64,000 nt of DNA from Cololabis saira (taxonomy: Eukaryota; Chordata; Actinopteri; Beloniformes; Belonidae): the NCBI RefSeq assembly GCF_033807715.1, contig NC_084610.1, forward strand, positions 1,521,001 through 1,585,000, given 5' to 3'. Below the pieces are notes generated by a model. It was not told the DNA's origin. It did not search any database and saw nothing but the letters and a program-made list of their open reading frames with translations. Made by a program: the position numbers and the translations under genes. Shown one piece after another: positions 35,202 to 47,059 of this stretch. Each line of letters opens with the position of its first letter. Within the stretch, counting starts at the first letter, position 1.

Positions 35202-36235
35202 TAGGGCTGGAACAATATATCGTGCCACGAAATTTTGTGATACAAAAACGTCACGATACGTGTCGTTGAGGTGACAAACTGTATCGCGATATTGGGTTAT
35301 TAATATTAATCTATTTTGTTGACTAGTAACGCGCAGTGTATTGGTGCCGACCGCGCCTCGACCCGTGGACCAAAATCTTCCTCCGCTCAGAAGAAACTAG
35401 TCCCGTTTTGGTCCCGATCATGGGACTCTTGCAGGGTTTTGAGCTCTGAACTTTTACTGATGTAAGGCTGGTGTAGAGTTAAGCCTTACCTTATTAAATT
35501 AAACCTTTTTGGGGTGGTGAGTAGGATAAATACGGGCACAACTTCTGCTGAGTTCCAGTGTACTTTAATGTCCCTCAACAGTGTAGGATTTTAGAACATC
35601 AACACAGCACCAAGTGCCGTACTGTGGCGTATCACTCCGCCCAATCTAAAACAGACTAATCACTACAGATAAACTGACTAGTGTCATTATAGTCCCTGAT
35701 TTACATCAGAATACAAAGAATATATTTATAAAATAATGAACCCTGAATTACCAAAATAACCTTCTTAACAAAAATAAATCTCCTCTTACACTTATAAGGT
35801 GAGCATGAATCAATCTGTTTTATGATGTAAAATTGTATGTATTTATTTACTTTTATTTATTTATTTAATTTTAGTTGTTAAATTTCTGGAAATGAAAAAA
35901 GTCAAGTCATACATGAGAGAAACTATTCAGTTTGTGGCAAAATATTTATACTTGTATGAATCTGAAGATGCATAATGCAAACCTGACATTTACTTTTAGT
36001 TCAGTTTGTGGAAAATGGTTGTCCTGGCTTTCTCTTTAAAACTTAAACAGTTATAAAGCATTACAAACTGGAACAATAGGGTAAACACAGCATTGTTTTG
36101 TATTTTGTGTCTTTCAAATAAAAGACAATTTTTTCCAGTCATATGTTCCTCATTCAAGGTTGTTAAAAAAATACTGTTATAATATCGTATCGTTATCGTG
36201 ACCTCAATATCGTACCGTATCGTGAGATTAGTGTT
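35202..36235. mobile_element. hAT-like relic with ATCGTATCG ends
   Basis: Starts TAGGGCTGGAACAATATATC and ends in a run of ATATCGTACCGTATCGTGAG. These TAGGGCTGG and ATCG-rich termini fit hAT-type fish elements. The right terminal bases appear lost, and the interior has no coherent transposase frame. Confidence 0.5.
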
Positions 36236-36938
36236 TCAGTTCCTGTCAGCTCCCAGGAATAAAGATCTCCTGTTTTCACCTGGTTCCAGCACTTTAATGC
36301 CGTAAAGACAGCGGGTGAGATCATTTATTTTCCCTGAATGACTGTATTTCTCTGACGGATGAAAACGAACCGTATCCCTCAAATGAAACCCCGCTCCCAG
36401 ACTCTCTTCACTTTTCCGTAAACACTTCTCCGACCTGGAGTCTCCCTGCCCGGGAGTCTTGAGTGAGCAGGTATTGGCTGATTTCACAAGGTCTTGGGTG
36501 GATTGTTAATCTGTGGAAACATCGCTCTGAACCGATAGTCCAGCCACCGCAAAGCCACATCGTCTCCAGGAATCTGCCCAACCCCGTTATTAAGCGGTAA
36601 TTCAAACAACTCCTTAATTTCATCAGGAACGGCCCAGAGAGCAGCAGATCTGCCGGGTCTCCGTCGCGGTAGTGGAACCTGGTTTTCATCTCACAGCACG
36701 TTTGTGTAGCTCCAGGTTCCTTTTATGACACGGAAAGCTTTACGTAGCGTGTAATATGATGGAATAGAAAAGACACTGGAGAAGTTGCCAAGATAGTTTC
36801 TACTAAATTCCTCTTCTTGAATATTAACATTCCCTTGAAAGCTTTCCATTTCCACGAGTCGCCCCAAAGCATTTGGATGTGATTCTTTTTGGTCCTTTTG
36901 TCCAGCGTGGTGGTCTCGGTAGTCCAAAATTTCACTTG
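36236..36938. other. Single-copy sequence, nothing recognised
   Basis: Short minus-strand frames overlap here but carry no domain I recognise. Confidence 0.4.
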
Positions 36939-37671
36939 TCAGTACCACTCAAGGAGACTTATGATTTTTCAAAATAACTATGTCTATAGATGATATTGTG
37001 GTATGATAACCTTCCTGAGTGGCAGCTGGATCAGAGTTATCAGCTCATGAAGTTCAGAAAATTACATTTTAGATGCTGCTGCATATCCTGGTTTAGACTC
37101 ACGTACAGGAAATCTGTCAATGTTTCACAATATTGTCTTTGGTATCATTTTAAAGGGGACCTTTTATGCATTCATTCAAGCTAAGATGTGAATCTTTTCT
37201 GACCAACATAGAGGTCACTGCAGCTCTTTAAACTATAAACAACACACATTTTTATATAATTTTTGCCTAAATGATATACTATATTTTATCCCTGTGTCAT
37301 CTAGGAACAACAGAGACACAAAATACAAAAACTGGAATACTCACAGGACCATAAGGATTCAGGAAATGTATAATATACCCCATACTATATCATTGTTGCA
37401 GGTCATTGTGAGCCTTAAACTAGAAGAGCATCATTAGGCTCCTATGAAACTATAACAGCCACTAATGTCACAAACTGGTCTTTATCTGCAAATACACGAC
37501 ATAAAGGAACCAGCTTAGTTTTATAAACATCATTAGAGACACAAAGTACAAAAAAAAAAAATACAAAAACTGGAATACTCACAGGACCATAAAGATTCAG
37601 GAAATGTATAATATACCCAATTTAGAATCATCAATGAACCTGAAGGTGGTGGTAACTTCATGAGCTGATAT

Positions 37672-38587
37672 TAGGGGTGTAACGGTACACAAAAATCTCG
37701 GTTCGGTACGTACCTCGGTTTGGAGGTCACGGTTCGGTTCATTTTCGGTACAGTAAGAAAACAAAATGCAAAATATAAACGTGCTAGTTGTTTATTACAC
37801 ACACACAAATAAAATTGGCTCTACGTGTGCCGGCGCTAGGACCCCGCGGACGCCTGGTGTGTCGGCGGGCGGTTTTTTCCTTCATGCTTCCCTGCAGCGT
37901 CTCATGCAAACACAAACACACGGACCTGGCAGAAAGATTTCTTTATATCATGTTGTCTGTCGCCCGCGATATTTTTTCTTTTTTTGGCCGGCGCCATAGT
38001 TGGCTAGCTACAAACTCTATACATCCCATAATGTATAATAATATGCCCGCGCTCTCAGCAGCGGTACTCGCATCGTTAAGGCTGATTTATGGTGCCGCGT
38101 TACACCAACGCAGAGCCTACGGTGTAGGGTACGCAGCGAGCGGCCGTACGGTGCACGTCACCGCGTACCCTACGGCGTAGGCTCTACGTCGATTAACGAC
38201 AAACCATAATTCAGGCTTTACTAGGCAACGGAGCAGGCTGACTCACGTTGCAGAACAGCGCTGTAGAGGCGCTCATAAACGTAAATGATCATTGTTTTGT
38301 TTTTTTTAGGCCTGGCGGGGGGTCTCGATGGTAGGGGAAACACTGGACTTGTCACAATTATGTGCTTAGCTCTTTAGTTCTTCATTAGTTAGTGCTTTTT
38401 TCTTTAATCTTAATACTTTCTCGGTGTGAGCGCAACTGCATGTGCAGCTGCAGCAGCGCTCTGCTCCACAACGTGCGGTCCTCTACTTAATATATCCGTG
38501 TGGAAACTTGTTCGGTACGCCTCCGTTCCGAACCGAACACGCTATACCAAACGGTTCAATACAAATACATGTACCGTTACACCCCTA
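37672..38587. mobile_element. hAT element with TAGGGGTGTAACGGTAC ends
   Basis: Left end TAGGGGTGTAACGGTACAC and right end GTACCGTTACACCCCTA. Flanking 8-mers GCTGATAT (37664-37671) and GCTGATAA (38588-38595) match at seven positions. No transposase frame. It holds a nested Harbinger-like MITE. Confidence 0.85.
38079..38217. mobile_element. PIF/Harbinger-like MITE nested in hAT
   Basis: AGGCTGATTTATGG at the left and CCATAATTCAGGCT at the right, TTA on both sides (38076-38078 and 38218-38220). The 139-bp interior is a GC-rich near-palindrome with CTACGGTGTAGGGTACGC and its complement. Confidence 0.85.
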
Positions 38588-38703
38588 GCTGATAACTATG
38601 ATCCAGCTGCCACTCAGGACGGTTATCATACCAAAATATCATCTACAGACATGGATCTTTTCAACAATCATGAGTAAGTTTGGTCACCTTGAGTGTTACT
38701 GAT

Positions 38704-39520
38704 ATCTGGTCTGGAACACGGACTACGGGGAGGGTTTAGCTTTGCCATCCTCGGCCGTGTTCCTGATTTTAACACATTAGAAGGGGTTTAAGGGGCATCT
38801 CAAGTCTCCTGGCCCTTAAAAATACGTCCAACTCCGTGTCCGGCCCTCCAACCCGACCAAAGCAAACCTGCCCGGCGTGCTGGCACGTGAAAAAGAAAAT
38901 GGGTCACAATCGTTGTGATTGAAACTCTGGGGGATTAATTTCTGTTGTGAATCTGAGCTTGAAAAGATTCTCGCCGAGTCTTTGGGATTCCCAAAGTGGA
39001 GGAGCTCCTGAGCTTTAGCTCAGCCCCGAATCGTGAGAGCTTGTTGACTAAATCAGTATCATCTTTTAAATTACTTCTAAATCTCACTTTTATAGAATTG
39101 CTTTTATGTGTTGATGTTTTATTAATTTTTCCTGACGCCAGTCTTTTCATGTGATGCTTTTATGTTGCCTTTGCTTTCATGTTTGTTGCTTTGCTTTAAT
39201 AAAGTCTCACTTTTTTTCTCTTTTTTTTATTTTTGCTACTTGTTTGCTGCTCATCTTCTTCTGAATTATAGCTCAGCCCCTCAATTACTTTTTTCAGATC
39301 AACTGTCCGTGAAATAACAACAACTCATTCTCACGAGCAAATATTTACGATGCATGCGAGCTCCTCCGAGAAGTTTGGAAGTTTTCAGGAGTACGCAGGC
39401 GAGGATAAATGATCAAAAATCCACCTCAGAGCGAGTTTGGGATCGTCATCTTGTCGTTTGACCGGATTTCAGCCGAGCTTCAGCCGTCACACAGACGTCT
39501 CCAGGACATTTAGCTATACG
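38704..39520. other. Single-copy sequence, nothing recognised
   Basis: AT-rich in the second half; no exon or terminus identified. Confidence 0.4.
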
Positions 39521-40288
39521 CAGTACTGGAGTTGTAAAATAGAATCAGGGGGGATGGTGGATTTTATCATATGAGGACAGATAATTTGTGCTGATTACAA
39601 ATAATATAATATATTACAAATAATAGCACTGACCAAAACAGCTGCAGAAATACTGCAGGAATGACATAGCAGCAGTTAAATGCAGCCTTCTGTAAGCTTT
39701 AAATATCCACTGGGCTTACATCAAATACATCAAAACACAACAATAAAAAACACTTTTCTGAACTTATCAATATGACTCTGTCCTTCACAGGATAAGTAAA
39801 ATGGATCACTCCAAAAACTCTAAATCTTAACAAGAATATTTGTCTTATTTCTAGTTAAAATGTCTCATTTTAGTAAAGAAATCTTATTACACTTAAAACA
39901 AGACTCATCACTGGAAAAAACAACAATTTTCACCTGTTTCAAGTAGATTTTCACTTGAAATAAGTAGAAAAATTTGCCAGTGGAACAAGATTTTTTTGCT
40001 TGTAATAAGAAGATAAATCTTGTTCCACTGGCAGATTTTTCTACTTATTTCAAGTGAAAATATACTTGAAACAGGTGAAAATTGTCAAATAAGTTATTTT
40101 TCTGGTGTTATTTTTCTGGTGGATGACTCTAAATGTTGAAATAGCAGTAAAACCACATTCATTGATGAAATGACATAAGGGATGGAAAGGAGGGATGACA
40201 GTTTTACAGGGGGGATGATTTGGACCGTTTTTATTTCAGGCGGGGATGCCATCCCCCCTCATCCCCCCTCAACTCCAGTAGGGTACTG
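39521..40288 (+). mobile_element. hAT-type palindromic element, copy 2 (complete)
   Basis: CAGTACTGGAGTTG at the left; CAACTCCAGTA plus an extra GGGTA and CTG at the right. Perfect 8-bp duplication GCTATACG at 39513-39520 and 40289-40296. A central hairpin (about 39930-40085) pairs CTGCCAGTGGAACAAGATTT-type arms. No transposase. Confidence 0.9.
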
Positions 40289-40920
40289 GCTATACGGAGA
40301 AGTCTGTGGTGCAAATGACCACGCCTCCACCAAAAAGCTGTTTTTTATCAGAAATGGAGTGTTTTTATTCCCAGTTCGGTCTGTCCAGAAAAAGTTTGTG
40401 GTTGGTTCAGATGCTTCTGAGCAAAGTGACATTTAAGGAGCTCATAAATAAGGCCGGTACAGACTAACACCTGGTTTCCACCAAGAGCGTTTCACCTGAA
40501 AGCCTCCACAATCACAGACTAATACGATTGTTTCAAGACTTCTCCACTACGTCCCCATGAGAAGTATTTGTGGTGGAAATCTCCTCTGAAACTATAATTA
40601 ATTGTTGATCCGTGACCTCCGTGAGGTTAAGTAACATCGCTGTACCAGTCGGAGTCTCTCACGGTGTTTATTCTTTCCCTTTTTACTGGTTTCTCTTCTG
40701 ACTTGCCTCCTGCTGCTGCGTGTAAACTGATGCGGTTTAACAGTCGACTACTAAAACAAGCTCGACTCGTAAATGCAGGGAGCTTCTCCAGCCCGCCGTG
40801 GCGTTTCTGGAGGGAACGCGGTCGTCGGCGAGGGTTCCTGGCGGAGCGGAGCCGGTGTTCTGCCATTTTCTGCTGCTTTGCCAAAAAATGCTACCTAATG
40901 GTTTTCTACCTTTGTAAAGC
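40289..40920. other. Single-copy sequence, nothing recognised
   Basis: Opposed frames on both strands at 40627-40948 without domain features. Confidence 0.4.
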
Positions 40921-41070
40921 TACAATTTTACTGTGTTTTACTCCCTAAACCACTTCCTTTCCCCCCAAGTGGTCCTTGTCTCTTGCCAGGCCGTCATTGT
41001 AAATAAGAATGTTCTTAATGACCTGCCTGGTTAATTAAAGGCCAATGACTGAATGAATATCAAATAAAGC
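40921..41070 (+). repeat. LINE/SINE 3' tail
   Basis: GCCGTCATTGTAAATAAGAA, GACCTGCCTGGTTAAT and a closing AATGACTGAATGAAT match a 3' tail common to fish retroposons. No body is recognisable upstream. Confidence 0.5.
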
Positions 41071-41506
41071 GATAGAATTGGGTTTTTTTTCTTTATCGTA
41101 TAATGTTCACAAAGTGTAATGCAATTCATGTCATGGGTAGTGTATTTTGAAGGATCAAATACTCAACATCCCATATTATCAATTTTACATCGTGCAAGAA
41201 ATGATGGACGTGCCAATCAAACTTTGAAAATCCACTGTGCGCGTGCGCAGAACCTCAAAGTAGCATTTCTCGGCAGGGAGCAAGGATTGGCAGAACACCG
41301 GGTCACGCCACTTCACCAAGGGTTTGATCTCAAATGGCTTTTTGACCTTACCTTGATTAACGTAGCAGCAAACTGCCAAAATGTGCACTTTTATAGAGGT
41401 GCATCCTGACTAGAAACGGCCAAGACCAGTTAGCGAGCTCCTCCCCTAATCCTCCGTAGAACCGAAGCTCTCACCCTCCAGCGGCGTCAACTCACCAACA
41501 AGTAGG
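41071..41506. other. Single-copy sequence, nothing recognised
   Basis: No repeat or exon identified. Confidence 0.4.
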
Positions 41507-42066
41507 AGAGTTTCTGTCAACCTGGTTCAGTTTAGTTTTAGTCTTGTCTTTGGGTCAAGCTATCATTTTAGTTTTTATTAATTTTAGTTACATTAATCCT
41601 CTTTTTAGTCGTGTCAAGTTTCAGTCGACTAAAAGTCTGAGCATTTTAGTCTAGTTTTAGTCAAAGATTGTATTTAGCCAAACCCAATTCACAATTCAAA
41701 CAAGGTTATCTTATTATTATATTATCGTTACCTTATAGACTCAAGAATACATTCATTCCAGATACAGAAGACTCTAATTTGAGTTTACAACATATTTATT
41801 TTTCCACATTTCTCCCCATATTTTTCTTTTCCGACGACACATTGGGTTTTCTTTTCAACGTCTATGTAGAAAGTGTTTCCAAAGATGGATCTTCTTCTTC
41901 TCCCCCCTAGAGCAGATCCCTGTGTTTCTCTATGTAACTTTGTTTTTAATGGACGTTAACTAGAGCTCTGCGTTAACGGCATCAGCCTCTAACTCTGCAG
42001 CTGCATCTTCTGGATCTGATTCCCCGCTGCAGCGACTGATGGAGGACTAACGTCACCCAGCAGAAC

Positions 42067-42196
42067 TAAACCAGAGAAACTACTGAAAACATGGACATTA
42101 AACCAGAGAAACTACTGAAAACATGGACATTAAACCAGAGAAACTACTGAAAACATGGACATTAAACCAGAGGAAACTACTGAAAACATGGACATT
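42067..42196. repeat. 32-bp minisatellite, 4 copies
   Basis: Complement of the unit at 1261-1612; the fourth unit has an extra G. Confidence 0.95.
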
Positions 42197-42234
42197 AAGG
42201 ATCTTTGGTAGAACATTTCGTCTTTATTCAATTC

Positions 42235-43015
42235 AATTCAATTAAATTCAATTTTATTTATATAGCGTCTCATACAACAAAAGTTGTCTCTAGACGCTTT
42301 CCAGAGATCCAGAACATGAACATAAACCCCCGAGCAATTATTACATAAACAATGGCAGGTAAAAACTCCCCTAGTGGGAGAAAAACCTTAAGCCAAACAG
42401 TGGCAAGAAAAACTCCCCTTTAGGAGGAAGAAACCTGGACCAGGACCTGGATCATAAGGGGGGATCCTCCTGCCGAGGGCCAGACTGGGGGGTCGGGGAC
42501 GTCCACAGCACACAGCAGGCAGGTGGAAGCAGCAGCAGGATGACCAGGGGTGGGGACCACAGGCAGGTGGAAGCAGCAGCGGGATGACCGGGGGTGGGGA
42601 CCACAGGCAGGTGGAAGCAGCAGCGGGATGACCGGGGGTGGGGACCACAGGCAGGTGGAAGCAGCAGCGGGATGACCGGGGGTGGGGACCACAGGCAGGT
42701 GGAAGCAGCAACGGGATGACCGGGGGTGGGGACCGCAGGCAGGTGGAAGCAGCAACGGGATGACCGGGGGTGGGGACCGCAGGCCAGCATGCAGCTCCCG
42801 AAGCTCCGACCCAATCAGCAAGCCCCAGGTTAGGTTCAGGGTCGGGGAAAGGTTGAGAAGGGGCAGGGCCAGGGAGAGGAGTCTTGACGGACAAACATCT
42901 CCCCCGCCTGACCGGGCCGTTACCCTGCCCCTCTCACTCCCACGCTGCAGGTTCCGGTGTTGTGCATTCAGAGATGCTCTTCGCCACCGGCAGAGGATGC
43001 TGCACCATGTACAAA
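42235..43015 (-). mobile_element. L2 3' UTR with 6-unit minisatellite
   Basis: Minus orientation, (ATTGA)n tail at the left. 44-bp units start at 42519, 42563, 42607, 42651, 42695 and 42739. The 5' part uses the CCCCAGGTTAGGTTCAGGG version and extends to ATGCTGCACCATG. A short hairpin GCACCATGTA/TACATGGTGC marks the 5' junction near 43001-43027. Frames of up to 310 codons on the minus strand are produced by this repeat. Confidence 0.85.
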
Positions 43016-43185
43016 AGATACATGGTGCAGATACAAAAGATCTACGATATTGCATTATATATTTAATTATCGTTATCTTCACATGAGCATATTTTTTGGT
43101 TGCGTCTCGTCTGGTTTTCCTCAGGTGAGAAAAGGTTCTTTGACGATGATATTTAGTCATAATTTCCGTTGACGAAAGCGACTTC

Positions 43186-44469
43186 ACGACCAAGACTCTT
43201 GAAATGTTGCTTGAGGCAACGCTGCCGAGGCCAACCTCAAATGAAGATGATGCTGACGGCACCGTGTTGCTTCCAGTCATGCTGAACAGTAAACCCGAGC
43301 GCCAGAACGCCGGCGTGGAGGCCTCGTTTCTAAACCACACGTCTAATCCCATGCTGAAAGAACTTGAAGAAGTTAGAGTTTAAACCGGGGACCTTTTCCT
43401 GTCCTCCGGCGAGTTCTGGTTCTGCGTAAAGTTTAGAGAAATGAACATCTTTGCTGCTGAAGCTGAGGGTGTTTGGAAGCAGGAAGGACTGGGCTCTCGG
43501 GGAGCGCTGTGAGGTGATCTCGCTCTAACGCAGCCGAGGAAACAGACTATTCCTGAACGGAGTCATCAATCAAACACTGAGCAGAACGTCCAGTTGGTGG
43601 CTCCAGCAGGCTTAGAATAGCCTTTTGTTCAAACACCTTTAATAATTAAACACCTACTCAGCCCCTCAGGCTTCGCAAGATTGAAGACTTTCGCAGGGGG
43701 GGGAGAGAAAACAGTCTCCCGCCTCCCCTGCACCGCTGTAACCTGGCCAGCTCGGCGGAGATGAGGTGCGCCGTATCACCTAATGCCTTTTCCGTGCACT
43801 GAGCAAACCCCCTCTGACTGCTTTAGTACGGCCATAAAAGAAAGCTACATGAACAGCATCCGTCTCCTGCGCTGCACGTCGGTGGGAGTCGCCGTAACGG
43901 CTCACATAAATTTGTGGCCGTGCCGGTGACCGTGCAGGGATACTGGGATCCCGGTCGTCAGGATTCAGTCGTCTTGACTGAAGAGAAGCATGAAGTTTAG
44001 TTTGGTAGCTCTGCAACAATTCTTTCCTCGTCTTCTTCACCTCTGACTTCCTGTCAGCCACAATCTCCCGTGAGATTTGTTGCTACTGTGAATAACAATC
44101 TAACATGACCTCAGGTTATATTTTTAAACCTTTTATAGAAGAAAATCCTTAAGTCGGTGCTCAGGAACACCCAAGTTCCTTGACTGACCACTGGGAACCA
44201 AGTCTATCTCCATGGAGCTCCATGTTTAAACGTTTAAACCTTCTCTTCTTTTTTTGATTTTGTATAGAAAAGGCAGTCAACACATACAGAAAAGACATTA
44301 TGTAAAAAAAAAATTACATCTTCATACATGGAGTCCTTTTCCCTTTTTTTGTGGGAAAGAAAGCAATTGGTCGAAGGGTAAATCCTCAGGTTTTTACCCA
44401 TTCTCCCAGTCACAGTAATGATCCCTCTCCCGTGTCCACCTTCTCAAGGAAAAAACAAATCTTTTAGTC
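43186..44469. other. Mostly single-copy sequence
   Basis: No exon or repeat terminus identified; 44220-44470 is AT-rich and may be an unrecognised LINE part belonging to the next entry. Confidence 0.35.
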
Positions 44470-44668
44470 ACGTATGCTACATAGCGCTAGAGCATCGTCG
44501 TTCTGCTGTGTTGTAGATTGAGAACACACCAATTCATTATTCTCCAATTCTAAAATAATCAGATTTTTTGACATAGTGGAATTCCAAACCGCACAATTCA
44601 TGTATAAAGCTAGGAACAACTTATTACCATCTCACTTACAGGAAATGTTTTATGACAGAGAGGGGAGG
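44470..44668 (+). pseudogene. LINE reverse transcriptase C-terminal relic
   Basis: The plus frame through 44560-44668 reads FFDIVEFQTAQFMYKARNNL followed by LPSHLQEMFYDREGR, preceded by an HTNSLF-like segment. This matches the tail seen in jockey-like fish LINE proteins I remember (HTN...KFKTAQIMYKA type). Stop codons and a one-base insertion after DREGR break it. It differs in sequence from the L2 tail at 10041. An L2 3' UTR follows almost immediately. Confidence 0.55.
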
Positions 44669-45132
44669 TTATAATTTTTTTTATTTTTCTCTTTTGTTCA
44701 TGGTGCAGCATCCTCTGCCGGTGGCGAACGGCCCGGTCAGGCGGGGGAGAGATTTGTCCGTCAAGACTCCTCTCCCTGGCCCTGCCCCTTCTCAACCTTT
44801 CCCCGACCCTGCACCCCAACCTGGGACTTGATGATTGGGCCGGAACTTCGGGAGCTGCGTGCTGGCCTGCGGTCCCCATCCCCGGTCATCCCGTTGCTGC
44901 TTCCACCTGCCTGCGGTCCCCCCCCTCTGGTCATCCCGTTGCTGCTTCCACCTGCCTGCGATCCCCCCCCTCTGGTCATCCCGTTGCTGCTTCCACCTGC
45001 CTGCTGTGTGCTGCTGACGTCCCCGACCCCCAGTCTGGCCCTCGGCAGGAGGGTCCCCCCTTATGATCCAGGTCCTGGTCCAGGTTTCTTCCCTCCTAAA
45101 GGGGAGTTTCTCCTTGCAACTGTTTGGCTTAA

Positions 45133-45683
45133 AGGAGCTTGAGGCAGGATTTATGAAAAAAATTCGTATACGTTTTAAGTTTTCTAGTAATAATGTCAGA
45201 TGAAGCGTTCCAAACCAAAAAGAATGAGCCCTCTAGTGCAGTGGTTCTCAACTCCGGTCCTCGGGACCCCCTGCCCTGCATGTTTTAGTTGTTTCCCTGC
45301 TTCAGCACACCTGATTCTAATTAACAGTCGTCACCAGCTTGTCATCAAAGTCTGGACAGTTCTGTTGATGACACAGCTCCTTGTATCACGGTGTGCTGAA
45401 GCAGGGAAACATCTAAGACACGCAGGGCAGGGGGTTCCGAGGACTGGAGTTGAGAACCACTGCTCTAGTGTATCTCTCCGTTGCCTTGAACAGGCTGTGT
45501 GCTGCAAAATGCGCTGCAATTCTGGGCCCGAGTTTCCCGCGCTGTCCTGCGGATGTGACGTCACATGACGCTGCATGCACGTTCTCCCCGTTCTCCCGTG
45601 CCGGCTTTGCTGTTGGCTGCAGTACCCCCGACGGCCGTCGTGGCGCTAATGAGTCTCATTTCTTATTCTTGCCTCAAGCTCCT
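45133..45683. mobile_element. TTAA-flanked element (AGGAGC ends) with nested hAT MITE
   Basis: AGGAGCTTGAGGC at the left, GCCTCAAGCTCCT at the right, TTAA at 45129-45132 and 45684-45687. The host L2 in other copies has a single TTAA here (GGCTTAAGG). Inverted relative to 5835-6174, which lacks the inner insertion. Confidence 0.9.
45239..45462. mobile_element. hAT (Charlie-like) MITE with perfect 8-bp duplication
   Basis: Left end CAGTGGTTCTCAACTCCGG; right end GAGTTGAGAACCACTG. CTCTAGTG is present on both sides (45231-45238 and 45463-45470). The matching site in the sister element near 6055-6070 has only one copy of the 8-mer. 224 bp, GC-rich arms, no coding capacity. Confidence 0.95.
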
Positions 45684-45948
45684 TTAAGGCTTTTCTCCCA
45701 CTAGGGGAGTTTTTACCTGCCACTGTTTATGTAATAATTGCTCGGGGGTTTATGTTCATGTTCTGGGTCTCTGGAAAGCGTCTAGAGACAAATTTTGTTG
45801 CATTAAACGCTATATAAATAAAATTGAATTGAATTGAATTGAATAATAATAGTCATTATCATCATCATTATGATACAGTATATGAAGAAATAGATATATT
45901 GTATATAAACAGCAGAAGGAAGCTACGTCATCTTCAACTATACATATA

Positions 45949-45970
45949 CATACATATATATATATATATG

Positions 45971-46060
<90 letters not shown>
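45949..46060. repeat. (TA)n then (TG)n microsatellite
   Basis: Alternating TATA/CATA units to 45980, then about 40 TG units to 46060. Confidence 0.97.
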
Positions 46061-46065
<5 letters not shown>

Positions 46066-46218
46066 GTATAAACTTGTGCGTGTGTGTCAGCTGTGCTACA
46101 TTGAGTTAATGTTGTAAGTCAAAGGTTTTTTGTAAGAGTGTAGTTTTCCTTCCTGCCACATTAAAACACTCACCCCAGCTTGTTCTTGATCCCATGAGAC
46201 CAAATAATGAGTAATGCA

Positions 46219-46270
46219 AAAGAGAGAGAGAGAGAGAGGGAGGGAGAGAGAGAGGGAGAGAAGGAGGGAG
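46219..46270. repeat. (GA)n-rich tract
   Basis: Imperfect GAGAGA with GGGA interruptions. Confidence 0.9.
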
Positions 46271-46499
46271 TGGGGGGGATTGGGGGGTCTGCAGGGCTGC
46301 AGGGCTGCAGATTTGCTGAGAACAGGCACCTGAGAGAGAGCAGCTGTCTTGTAAAAGGTCACTCTCCCACTGTTCCTCGGCCTTTTCTCTCCATTTCCGG
46401 CCTCTCGGCTTCAAGACCCCCCACCCCCTCGCTTTCCCACCCCTCCAAAAGTCACGTATTTTGACTTCTTTTTTTTTTTTTTTTTGCTTTTCCCCCCCT
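46271..46499. other. Low-complexity and single-copy sequence
   Basis: Three GGGCTGCAG units near 46293-46310 and a poly-T tract at 46468-46485. Nothing else recognised. Confidence 0.5.
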
Positions 46500-46975
46500 T
46501 CGTTTCTTTCTCACACACATTTCTCTCGCTCGCTCCGCACTGCACCTAGAGGATTCTTGGCAGAGCCCGGCCACCTTGTAATCTCATGTAAGGGAGAAGA
46601 AATGCAGTGGGTGGATAAATGCACTCGGGTTTGCAGAACTTCCCTGCGAGTGGATGTATAAGGGTCTCTTGAGGTGTTTGTTTTCCCCGAATGCAGTGTA
46701 GCTATCATCGTTACGCACATGTGGCCCCCCCCCCCCGCCCCTCCAACACACACACAAGCACTTCTAAACATTGACAAACAGTCTCGAAAAAGGCATAAAA
46801 CAAACACACATCTAATTGGTTACATTTGGGCTGCTTTGGGGAGAAATTTCTCATAACCCGCTTGACAAAAAGAGGCCGCTGCAATTCAGCAGACAAACAA
46901 ACAATGTTTGGAGTGATCACTTTCAATAAATGCCCTACTCACATATTTGAGCTCTAATATTTATCGTGAAACCGG
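46500..46975. promoter_or_regulatory. Candidate conserved noncoding element
   Basis: Repeat-free except for a C tract at 46723-46737. Contains CACATCTAATTGGTTACATT, TCACTTTCAATAAATG and GCAATTCAGC motifs. No supported frame. Texture-based. Confidence 0.3.
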
Positions 46976-47059
46976 CGTGGCGGCCAGACGGGCTAAACAA
47001 ATACAGAGCCCCAACGTCTATTATGTCAACATACACGCAAAAACCAACAGTAAACACAG

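Larger units (their letters stand above)
36939..38703. mobile_element. Long-inverted-repeat element, split by an hAT
   Basis: Left arm 36939-37054 pairs with a right arm made of 37654-37671 plus 38588-38703, including TGGCAGCTGGATCA and GATGATATT. The right arm is interrupted by an hAT element. The interior, about 600 bp, contains a 60-bp segment twice (37321-37380 and 37559-37618) with few differences. I do not recognise the family and see no transposase. Confidence 0.6.
41507..43185 (-). mobile_element. TTAAC-ended DNA element, copy B, with nested L2
   Basis: Inverted relative to copy A at 1021-2217. It has four rather than eleven 32-bp units (42067-42196). An L2 3' UTR interrupts it at 42235-43015, after which the element resumes with TATTGCATTATATATTTAAT. 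Confidence 0.75.
44694..45841 (+). mobile_element. L2 3' UTR, plus strand, split by TTAA element
   Basis: From CATGGTGCAGCATCC through three minisatellite units (44872-45005), AGTCTGGCCCTCGG and GGTTTCTTCC, interrupted at 45129-45687, then resuming with CTTTTCTCCCACTAGGGG and ending ATATAAATAAAATTGAATTG. Both halves join exactly across the TTAA. Confidence 0.9.

Noticed and set aside
42420..43352. 310-codon minus-strand frame and related frames at 13789-14554
   Set aside because: The long part is the L2 44-bp minisatellite (Ala-Ala-Ser-Thr-Cys iterations), open in all three phases; its length tracks the unit number.
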